Below, in pieces: positions 17,575 through 22,818 of a stretch of DNA of 22,818 bases; the stretch's first letter is position 1, and the number at the start of each line of letters is the position of its first letter. Origin of the DNA: CAYFJO01 sp964343305 (lineage in GTDB: Bacteria > Planctomycetota > Planctomycetia > Pirellulales > Pirellulaceae); NCBI GenBank assembly GCA_964343305.1, contig CAYFJO010000154.1, forward strand, positions 1 through 22,818, given 5' to 3'. A program made the position numbers and the translations under genes. The notes under the pieces were generated by a model that was given only the letters and a program-made list of their open reading frames with translations, was not told where the DNA came from and made no database searches.

Positions 17575-17608
17575 AGACTTCTGAAGTTGAACAAGACTTC
17601 GGAAGTCT
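17575..17608 (-). terminator. Palindromic repeat copy D1, probable terminator between convergent genes
   Basis: The arms AGACTTCTGAAGT (17575-17587) and ACTTCGGAAGTCT (17596-17608) pair over 13 bp with one wobble, loop 8 nt. It lies between the convergent protease and PQQ genes. Read on the minus strand the stem is followed directly by TTTTC, so it makes a fair intrinsic terminator for the PQQ gene, 31 nt after its stop. The same sequence family recurs at 22172-22205. Confidence 0.65.
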
Positions 17609-17639
17609 GCCACGTTAGCAAGATCAACCGCTGGGCGCC

Positions 17640-18941
17640 TTAAGGAAGAGACCAACAAATCAGGTTCATTTCGCTCTTAACCAAAATTCGGTTCCCCAAC
17701 AGCACTGGGTGCGCCCAAGTACGTCCATCCGGATCGACCGGATAGGTAGCGAGACGGTCTAAACCAGTTTTGGATGGTTTGGCGAAGATCAACTCTCCTT
17801 CGGACGTCAGCAGCGCCAGACGATTGTCGACGGCCAGGATGGCGACATTCTTGGCCAGTCGCCCTTTTCCCTGCCAAAGCGTCTCACCCGTGTTGGCGTC
17901 GAGGCAAAACAAGTGCCCGGCTTTCATGCGAGAGAGTCCGATCAGCTTGTCTCCAATCATGACCGGCGAACTCATGTGCAATGGAACGTCCTCGTTTTCC
18001 CAAATCCTTGCCACGGTGATTTTCCCGTCACGTTCACCGGGACGCAGTGCCACGGTCGATTGGCCGATGCCTCCAGTGATGATCGTGTCTCGATATTGAA
18101 TTGGTGTGATGATGTTCTGTGTGCTATACGTTGGAAAAGGTTCGCGCCAGAGCACTGCCCCGCTATCGATGTCGATTCCCGCGACGAACTTGGAGACAGG
18201 CGTGACAATCTGCGATCGACCGGACAAGGAAGCGACGATCGGTGAACCGTATCCCGGGCCGTCGCCGTCGTATTCCCAAAGTTGTTCCCCCGTGTCGGCG
18301 TCAAATGCAAGTAACGCGCCCTGACGATCAAGTCCAACATGGACGATACAACGTTTGCCGATGATCAACGGTGACATGGATGTCCCGCATGACGGAGCCG
18401 GTTTCGGAAAACGATCGTCAAACGTCTTTCGCCAGAGCAGCTTGCCATTCTTCGCCTCAAAACAAGACAAGATACTACCAATTCCCAAGGTGTAGACCTT
18501 GCCCCGATCCACCACCGGAGTTGATTTAGGACCGATTCCGTGAGAAGCGGCAGCCGAATGGACTCCGCCGCTTGCAGGATAACGGGCCTGCCAAACGGTT
18601 TTTCCTGTTTCCAGTTTCAGACAGCGGACATGTTCCTCATCTGCTTTTCGGCTGAGTTGGTAAACTAACCCATTAACGACGACTGGTGATGAGTGCCCTT
18701 GACCAACCTCAACAGACCATTGTTGGTCAAGTGATTCGGGCCAGGCTTTCGGAATAGAGAATCCGCTCACCACACCGTCCCGATTCGGTCCGCGCCACTG
18801 CGGCCAATTATCCACGGTACGTGATTGGGGCAGTGTGGCTGGTGTTTCTTCGTCACCGCGAAGCGATGCTACGAACGCCAAGGCGACCAGCGATGTTGCG
18901 GCAACACGAGGGACTACCATTCTTGACACTTCGATTCTCAT
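17640..18941 (-). CDS. Secreted PQQ-like beta-propeller repeat protein
   Basis: A 433-residue protein with a signal peptide (VAATSLVALAFVASLRGDE). After it comes the planctomycete PQQ signature NWPQWRGPNRDGVVSGF, then repeated blades ending in LxTGxxxW: RCLKLETGKTVWQARYP, LSCFEAKNGKLLWRK, LLAFDADTGEQLWEYDG, FCLDANTGETLWQGKG. A single eight-bladed propeller is likely. No cytochrome or metal-site residues of true PQQ dehydrogenases are evident, so enzymatic activity is not predicted. AGGAG (18951-18955) serves either ATG 18941 (9 nt) or GTG 18944 (6 nt); I chose ATG. Transcribed alone, divergent from the DsrE-like gene. Confidence 0.88.
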   Translation of the reverse strand: MRIEVSRMVVPRVAATSLVALAFVASLRGDEETPATLPQSRTVDNWPQWRGPNRDGVVSGFSIPKAWPESLDQQWSVEVGQGHSSPVVVNGLVYQLSRKADEEHVRCLKLETGKTVWQARYPASGGVHSAAASHGIGPKSTPVVDRGKVYTLGIGSILSCFEAKNGKLLWRKTFDDRFPKPAPSCGTSMSPLIIGKRCIVHVGLDRQGALLAFDADTGEQLWEYDGDGPGYGSPIVASLSGRSQIVTPVSKFVAGIDIDSGAVLWREPFPTYSTQNIITPIQYRDTIITGGIGQSTVALRPGERDGKITVARIWENEDVPLHMSSPVMIGDKLIGLSRMKAGHLFCLDANTGETLWQGKGRLAKNVAILAVDNRLALLTSEGELIFAKPSKTGLDRLATYPVDPDGRTWAHPVLLGNRILVKSEMNLICWSLP

Positions 18942-19106
18942 CACATCATACTCCTAGTGAATCGTTCGTCCACAGATTGACCGACGGATGTTACACCCCC
19001 GATTATACCGACATTTACAATGGGTTGAGCATTAAACTGATTGAGGGTCGTAGTCTCAGCGTTATTTGTGGAACGTTGCTGAATGCAGGGATCAATTTGC
19101 GAAAAA

Positions 19107-19120
19107 GAAGTATTTACTTC
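19107..19120. promoter_or_regulatory. Perfect palindrome upstream of the DsrE-like gene, operator candidate
   Basis: GAAGTA, TT, TACTTC form a perfect 6-2-6 inverted repeat, 33 nt before the ATG at 19154 in an AT-rich stretch. Position and symmetry fit a dimeric repressor site. No regulator gene is adjacent, so the binding protein is unknown. Confidence 0.4.
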
Positions 19121-19153
19121 GTCAACTTTAGTTTTATTAGAGTGAGACCAGAC

Positions 19154-19531
19154 ATGAAGATTGCTTACGTTTTTCGGTCGGACATGGCTTCGACATTTCA
19201 ACTTGCAACGATGATTCTGCCCCAACTTGAAGAGGGATATCATGGAGCAGAGGTCGTCGGGATGTTTTTCTTTGACGACAATACGTATGTGTTGCGCTCT
19301 GGCGACCCAGTGGGCGAGCGTCTCGCCAAAGTTGCCAAAGAACAGAACATTTTGTTAATGATGTGCGATCAATGCGCGGTCCGCCGCAATCTCGCAGACG
19401 GGACCTTCGAGCAGTGCGGCAAAGGCGAGGTTACCGCAAAGGGGACCGTCGAGGGCGTTAGTGCTGGTTGCTTCCCACAACTGTACGAGGCATTGAGCGG
19501 AAACCCGCCAGATCAAGTGATCACGTTGTAG
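19154..19531 (+). CDS. DsrE-like small protein with four conserved-looking cysteines
   Basis: A 125-residue cytoplasmic protein without signal peptide. MKIAYVFRSDMASTFQLATM opens a Rossmann-like DsrE/DsrF fold; the middle reads GMFFFDDNTYVL and the Cys residues sit at 71, 74 (MMCDQCAVRRN), 88 (EQCGKGE) and 106 (SAGCFPQLY). Proteins of this family carry or reduce sulfur through cysteines. It closely resembles what I remember as DsrE-related protein SaoD, but I cannot confirm that, so no symbol is given. The start at 19154 is chosen because the longer upstream reading overlaps the divergent PQQ gene and has no family similarity; its binding site is weak. No sulfurtransferase partner gene is nearby, so it is a lone gene here. 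Confidence 0.82.
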   Translation: MKIAYVFRSDMASTFQLATMILPQLEEGYHGAEVVGMFFFDDNTYVLRSGDPVGERLAKVAKEQNILLMMCDQCAVRRNLADGTFEQCGKGEVTAKGTVEGVSAGCFPQLYEALSGNPPDQVITL

Positions 19532-19667
19532 CTTGCGGTCGATGTGCCCGAAGTGCGCAATCACTGACCAAGTTGACCAGCCAAGAATCGGACTTCGTCG
19601 GACTTGGAATGAGTGCACGCGGACAATTCCACCTCCTCCATTTTTCCCGCATACCCGACGGCGGCGA

Positions 19668-19916
19668 TCACACACCCATGATTCTCAGTGCTATGTACGG
19701 CACGAGATTGAAGACGAAAATTAGAATCTTGTATTGCGCGAGATATTGAAAATAGGCACGCGAGAGATCTTCATCGCTAAGCTGAAACATCTTGGAATGG
19801 ATCTTCGTTATTGGGACCCGTAACAGAATCACCAAAATGGAGCTGAGAATCAGCAATCCTAAATTGATCGCCGTACTCCAACCAAGCAACTGTGCAATTT
19901 GATCAATAGTCATCAT
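19668..19916 (-). CDS. Small membrane protein, DUF6868-like
   Basis: An 82-residue protein with two predicted membrane segments (LGLLILSSILVILLRV near residues 18-35, and ILIFVFNLVPYIALRIMG at the C-terminus) separated by a charged loop (KIHSKMFQLSDEDLSRAYF). The pattern GWSTAINLGLL plus FNLVPYIALRIMG matches DUF6868 as I remember it, a family of unknown function. The start at 19916 (ATG ATG) has AAGGA (19922-19926) 5 nt upstream; the longer reading adds only charged residues. It lies 108 nt downstream of the M28 peptidase gene, with a strong hairpin between them, so cotranscription is uncertain. Confidence 0.8.
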   Translation of the reverse strand: MMTIDQIAQLLGWSTAINLGLLILSSILVILLRVPITKIHSKMFQLSDEDLSRAYFQYLAQYKILIFVFNLVPYIALRIMGV

Positions 19917-19984
19917 GAGGGTCCTTTCGACTGAGCGCGACTTGTCGGAGCCTGGCCCGAACACCATCGCGGTTGAATTTTGTG

Positions 19985-20010
19985 GGCGAAACCTTGTTCT
20001 CGGTTTCGCC
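19985..20010 (-). terminator. Perfect 9-bp hairpin after the M28 peptidase gene
   Basis: GGCGAAACC and GGTTTCGCC pair perfectly around an 8-nt loop, 14 nt beyond the M28 stop codon. Only a weak A/T-rich stretch (CACAAAATTC) follows on the minus strand, so it may terminate partly or protect the mRNA end. Confidence 0.45.
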
Positions 20011-20024
20011 TTCCATTTGAAAAG

Positions 20025-22061
20025 CTACTTCGGTGGACCTAGCGTGACGTTGACCACCATTTCTTTTTTGTCGCGAAGGATGATGACTTTGACTTTGTCG
20101 AACGCTTTGAACTTTCGCAGCGCGCTGTCGATGTCTTCCAGGCCGCCGATTTTGCTTTCGCCGAATTTGATGATGACGTCGCCAGATTTGAGACCGGCTT
20201 CGTCGGCGGGGCTGCCCTTGCTGACGCCCATCAACGCATAGCCGTCGACCTCTTGGCTGAAATCGGGGATGCTGCCCAGGTACGGGCGGTCGCCGCCACG
20301 GCTGGCGAGTTTGGGTTGCTTGACTTCTTGATAGGTTGGACGCTCGTCGGCGTCGACGATCCATTCGGTGATGTCGCCGACGAAATCGGTGACGCGACTC
20401 ATTCCCTTAATGTTGATCTTGTCGAAGTCGTCGCTGGGGCGGTGGTAGTCGTTGTGTGTGCCGGTGAAGATGTGGAAAACGGGGATCTGTTTGGCGTAGA
20501 ACGACGAATGGTCGCTGGGACCGAAGCCGCCGGGTTTGGTGGTTAGTGTGAATTTGTATTTGTGGTTGTAGCCTTTGACTAGGTGTTCAAATTCCTCGGC
20601 TGTGCCAGTGCCGTGGACAATGAGCTTGTCGTCGGCCAGGCGGCCGACCATGTCCATGTTGACCATGGCGACGGTTTTTTCGAGCGGGAAGCGTGGTTCG
20701 CGGACGTATTTGGCGCTGCCCAGTAAGCCGCGTTCTTCGCCCGTAAAGGCGATGAAGACCATTCGACGACGTGGTTTCTTTTCCGCGTTTGCAAAGCGGC
20801 GGGCGATTTCGACCAACGCAGCCGCTCCGCTGGCGTTGTCGTCGGCTCCGTTGTGAATCTCTTTGGTCCACGGGGCCAACGATCCTTCGCCGCCTCGGCC
20901 GAGGTGATCGTAGTGGGCGCCCACTACGACTGTTTCACCAGCCAAAGGTCCTTCGCCTTCGAGGACGGCGACGACATTTTTCACTTCCGCTCGTCGATGA
21001 ACGACGTTGGTTTCACCTTGGATGCGCCAGTCCATCAACGCGGCACTTCGTGGCTTAAGATCTTTGTCGATCTTCTTTTCGATGGCGGCCAGATCTTCTT
21101 TGCCGAATGCGGACGCCAGGATCGATGCGATGGACTTTCGCGTCGCGAAGCAAACAGGGATTTTGCGATTGTTGCTTTGACCGGCGCCTAGGAAAGGTAA
21201 CAACTTGTCAAAACCACCTTGCAGTTCCTCGTTGAGTTGTTGAATTCGTTTGGCGATGCGGGCGATCTCGCCGCGATGCTTGACGATGTCGGCCGGCATC
21301 GGGTTCTCATTCTTCTTGAATTCCGCCCGTGACTCGCCGATCTTGTCGAGGGCGTCTTCCCAGGCTTGTTCTTTCGATTTCTTGGCCTGCCGTGCGCCGT
21401 AATCGTCGTTGACCAAAATCACCGCCGCGGCTCCGTGTTCGAATGCGTTGGCCACTTTGCGATTGAACAACGCGTGCTGCGACGAACTTGTGCCGTCGAA
21501 AACACTGTGCGGGTTGTTTTGCTGCGGCTCTTTGCGGAGGATCACGACGGCTTTGCCTTGAACGTCGAGGTTGGCGTATTCGTCGTACTCTTCATCCTTG
21601 GCGGTGATCCCGTAGCCGACGAAGACCAACGGCAAATCGAACGTGTCGGATCCGCCGATCGCCAGCGTGTTGAAGTTCTCGCCCAATTTCAACTCGATTC
21701 GCTGCGGATCGCCACCGTCTTTTGTTGGCGGACCGACGAGGGTGAGATGGTTTTTTGCTTTGGGGCCGAGTTCCGATTCAACAGTGATCGTGAACTTCTG
21801 AAACGGCGTGCCGTCGAAGAGTTCTGTTTTCAAACCGAGTTCGGCAAATTCCTTGGCCAGATAATCAGCGGCTTTGTTAATGCCCGCGGTCGCGACGCCG
21901 CGGCCTTCGAGTTCATCGGACGCAAGATACTGCACCGTGTCGGCAAGCCTTTGTTCCGCAGGAGTAAGTTTCGCTTCTTTTTCTGCGGCCACTGACTGCA
22001 AGCAAGTGCTGGCACAAATGACAGTGAAGATGGTCGTGTAATTGCGAAGTTGGGAGAGCAT
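20025..22061 (-). CDS. M28-family zinc aminopeptidase with PA and PDZ domains
   Basis: A 678-residue exported metallopeptidase. The start at 22061 is chosen over 22220 because AAGGA (22069-22073) is 7 nt upstream and the N-terminus becomes a signal peptide (NYTTIFTVICASTCLQSVAA). The PA-type insert (about 140-235; VFVGYGITAKDEEYDEYAN, FEHGAAAVILVND) precedes the M28 core. All co-catalytic zinc ligands are present: His383 (AHYDH), Asp407 (ADDNASG), Glu443 with general base Glu442 (GEERGLLGS), Asp470 (VNMDMVGR) and His540 (NDYHRPSD). A PDZ domain (about 590-678; ALMGVSKGSPADEAGLKSGD) closes the protein. It probably removes N-terminal amino acids from peptides in the periplasm. Catalytic residues are intact, so activity is expected. 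Confidence 0.93.
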   Translation of the reverse strand: MLSQLRNYTTIFTVICASTCLQSVAAEKEAKLTPAEQRLADTVQYLASDELEGRGVATAGINKAADYLAKEFAELGLKTELFDGTPFQKFTITVESELGPKAKNHLTLVGPPTKDGGDPQRIELKLGENFNTLAIGGSDTFDLPLVFVGYGITAKDEEYDEYANLDVQGKAVVILRKEPQQNNPHSVFDGTSSSQHALFNRKVANAFEHGAAAVILVNDDYGARQAKKSKEQAWEDALDKIGESRAEFKKNENPMPADIVKHRGEIARIAKRIQQLNEELQGGFDKLLPFLGAGQSNNRKIPVCFATRKSIASILASAFGKEDLAAIEKKIDKDLKPRSAALMDWRIQGETNVVHRRAEVKNVVAVLEGEGPLAGETVVVGAHYDHLGRGGEGSLAPWTKEIHNGADDNASGAAALVEIARRFANAEKKPRRRMVFIAFTGEERGLLGSAKYVREPRFPLEKTVAMVNMDMVGRLADDKLIVHGTGTAEEFEHLVKGYNHKYKFTLTTKPGGFGPSDHSSFYAKQIPVFHIFTGTHNDYHRPSDDFDKINIKGMSRVTDFVGDITEWIVDADERPTYQEVKQPKLASRGGDRPYLGSIPDFSQEVDGYALMGVSKGSPADEAGLKSGDVIIKFGESKIGGLEDIDSALRKFKAFDKVKVIILRDKKEMVVNVTLGPPK

Positions 22062-22107
22062 CGAGAAATCCTTGGGAGGGTGTAAGCGGAAGTTGGCGGG
22101 GCTTGAA

Positions 22108-22135
22108 ATTCTCCCTGCTTTGCGGCAAACGTCAA
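22108..22135 (-). promoter_or_regulatory. Candidate promoter of the M28 peptidase gene
   Basis: On the minus strand TTGACG (22135-22130) is followed after 16 nt by GAGAAT (22113-22108), a weak -10. The implied transcript start is about 40 nt before the ATG. Confidence 0.3.
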
Positions 22136-22171
22136 GTCGCAGGGTTTGTCGGCCGTGTCCTAATTCTGTGT

Positions 22172-22205
22172 AGACTTCCGAAGTTTCGGAAAACTTCGGA
22201 AGTCT
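22172..22205. repeat. Perfect palindromic repeat copy D2
   Basis: AGACTTCCGAAGTTT (22172-22186) and AAACTTCGGAAGTCT (22191-22205) are perfectly complementary over 15 bp with a CGGA loop. It is the same family as 17575-17608: the 14-mer ACTTCGGAAGTCTG is identical in both. Here it sits in a divergent gap, upstream of both genes, so a terminator role alone does not explain it. Confidence 0.75.
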
Positions 22206-22288
22206 GGTCGGTAGCAACACACGATTAGCACACTACCGGTTTGTCCATTATTCTAGCATCGAAGCATTGAAACCCGCAAAACTTGGTT

Positions 22289-22317
22289 TTGACACAGGCC
22301 GCCACACCCGATATTCT
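22289..22317 (+). promoter_or_regulatory. Sigma70-type promoter of the receiver-domain gene
   Basis: TTGACA (22289-22294) is a perfect -35, followed after exactly 17 nt by TATTCT (22312-22317), which matches the -10 consensus at four of six positions. The predicted start near 22324 gives a leader of about 80 nt and lies downstream of the earliest possible in-frame start (22283), which it therefore excludes. Confidence 0.5.
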
Positions 22318-22405
22318 CTCGGCTCGCTTGGCAAGTGTGCGACATGGATGTTGCCTTGAGTGCCGGGCAGCATCGCTTCTTTCAACCGCAAATGGAGTTG
22401 CGCCG

Positions 22406-22780
22406 TTGATTGGTACAGAAACGACTGAACTGGGCAAAAGCGTATTAATCGTCGATCCGTCGGAAGACAATCGCGAAGTGTTGGGAACGGCTTTGCGTCG
22501 CCGCGGATTACAGATCCTCGAAGCGACGGAGGTCCAGCAAGGTCTTCAGCTTGCTCGGAAGCATCAGCCCGAAGTCATCGTCTTGGACCTCGAAACCGTG
22601 ACGGCCGACGATGCGAAGGTCCAAAGTCAATACGATGCCGAAACCAGCTCGCGCGACGGGTCACTCGTGGTCCTCGGCACGGCCAAACGCGAGAATCTCT
22701 CGGAGAAACGGCAAGTCGTCGCAAAACCCTATCATTATGCCCCGTTGATTCGTACAATCGAAGAGTTGGCTTCGCGATAA
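22406..22780 (+). CDS. Degenerate response-regulator receiver-domain protein
   Basis: A 124-residue single-domain protein with no output domain. The receiver fold is seen in SVLIVDPSEDNREVL at strand 1, EVIVLDLE with the phosphoacceptor Asp61, VVLGTA (Thr92) and VVAKPYHYAP (Lys107). The usual DD pair of the acidic pocket is altered to D17-P-S-E-D, and the loop after Asp61 lacks the normal MPxMDG motif, so phosphorylation may be abnormal. No ATG starts the frame. TTG 22406 is chosen because GGAG (22394-22397) is 8 nt upstream and a good promoter lies just before; an earlier TTG at 22283 lies upstream of that promoter. The partner kinase is not in the window. Confidence 0.72.
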   Translation: MIGTETTELGKSVLIVDPSEDNREVLGTALRRRGLQILEATEVQQGLQLARKHQPEVIVLDLETVTADDAKVQSQYDAETSSRDGSLVVLGTAKRENLSEKRQVVAKPYHYAPLIRTIEELASR

Positions 22781-22818
22781 GGTTGTGTCTTCGTTAATGG
22801 TTTAACGGCGAGCCGCAG

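Larger units (their letters stand above)
22062..22405. other. Divergent gap between the M28 and receiver genes
   Basis: The 344 nt contain, from the minus-strand gene outwards, the M28 ribosome binding site and a candidate promoter, the perfect palindrome D2 (22172-22205), a smaller inverted pair CGGTAG/CTACCG (22209-22238), and the sigma70-like promoter of the receiver gene. I see no further gene. Confidence 0.55.

Noticed and set aside
19532..19667. Gap between the convergent DsrE-like and DUF6868-like genes
   Set aside because: No clear hairpin or gene. Only a tandem TCGGACTT pair (19588-19606) was noted, too short to call a repeat.
22792..22807. CGTTAA/TTAACG hairpin after the receiver gene
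   Set aside because: The stem is six base pairs and AT-rich without a T tract, and the window ends just after it, so terminator function cannot be supported.
1..22818. Search for tRNA, rRNA, CRISPR arrays, IS transposases and toxin-antitoxin pairs
   Set aside because: None seen: no regularly spaced repeats, no transposase motifs and no cloverleaf I could recognise by eye.

Overview
The window looks like a chromosomal segment of a planctomycete, probably Pirellulales-like. The basis is the mix of secreted families: two PQQ-type beta-propeller proteins (one with the N-terminal signature NWPQWRGPNRDG), an LVIVD-repeat protein, a DUF4838 protein, a ceramidase-like protein, a DUF6868-type small membrane protein, and several palindromic intergenic elements of kinds I associate from memory with that phylum. 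I see no rRNA, tRNA, CRISPR array, transposase or phage gene. Nearly all proteins carry signal peptides, so this is a stretch devoted to extracytoplasmic enzymes.

Layout. (1) 1-1097: an alpha/beta hydrolase gene on the minus strand, flanked by two long imperfect palindromes (21-92 and 902-974). (2) 1098-8291, minus strand: a tight four-gene operon. In order of transcription it encodes a ceramidase-like protein (GTG start at 8291), a DUF4838 protein, a glycoside-hydrolase-like TIM-barrel protein and an LVIVD propeller protein. Junctions are 2 nt, 14 nt and a 4-nt ATGA overlap. (3) 8292-8676: a gap with a third long hairpin (8593-8651). (4) 8677-10521, minus strand: a gamma-glutamyltransferase-family protein that seems to lack the Arg which normally binds the gamma-glutamyl carboxylate. 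(5) A divergent promoter gap, then on the plus strand a 1020-residue PQQ-propeller protein with a methyltransferase-fold segment inside it, followed by an 1149-residue subtilisin-family protease carrying a TolB-like propeller. (6) 17640-18941, minus strand: a second, smaller PQQ-propeller protein, separated from the protease by a terminator-like palindrome. (7) 19154-19531, plus strand: a DsrE-like four-cysteine protein with a palindromic operator candidate. (8) 19668-22061, minus strand: a DUF6868-like membrane protein, and an M28 aminopeptidase with PA and PDZ domains. (9) 22406-22780, plus strand: a degenerate response-regulator receiver domain with a good sigma70-type promoter.

How the genes may work together is inference. 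The four-gene operon looks like an uncharacterised export and degradation unit (hydrolase, two sugar-active TIM barrels, propeller scaffold). The gamma-glutamyltransferase, M28 peptidase and subtilisin add peptide-processing capacity outside the cytoplasm. The most notable points are that operon, the CxCxxC motif shared by its two TIM-barrel proteins, the methyltransferase inside a secreted propeller, and the collection of palindromic elements, two of which (17575-17608 and 22172-22205) are copies of one family.
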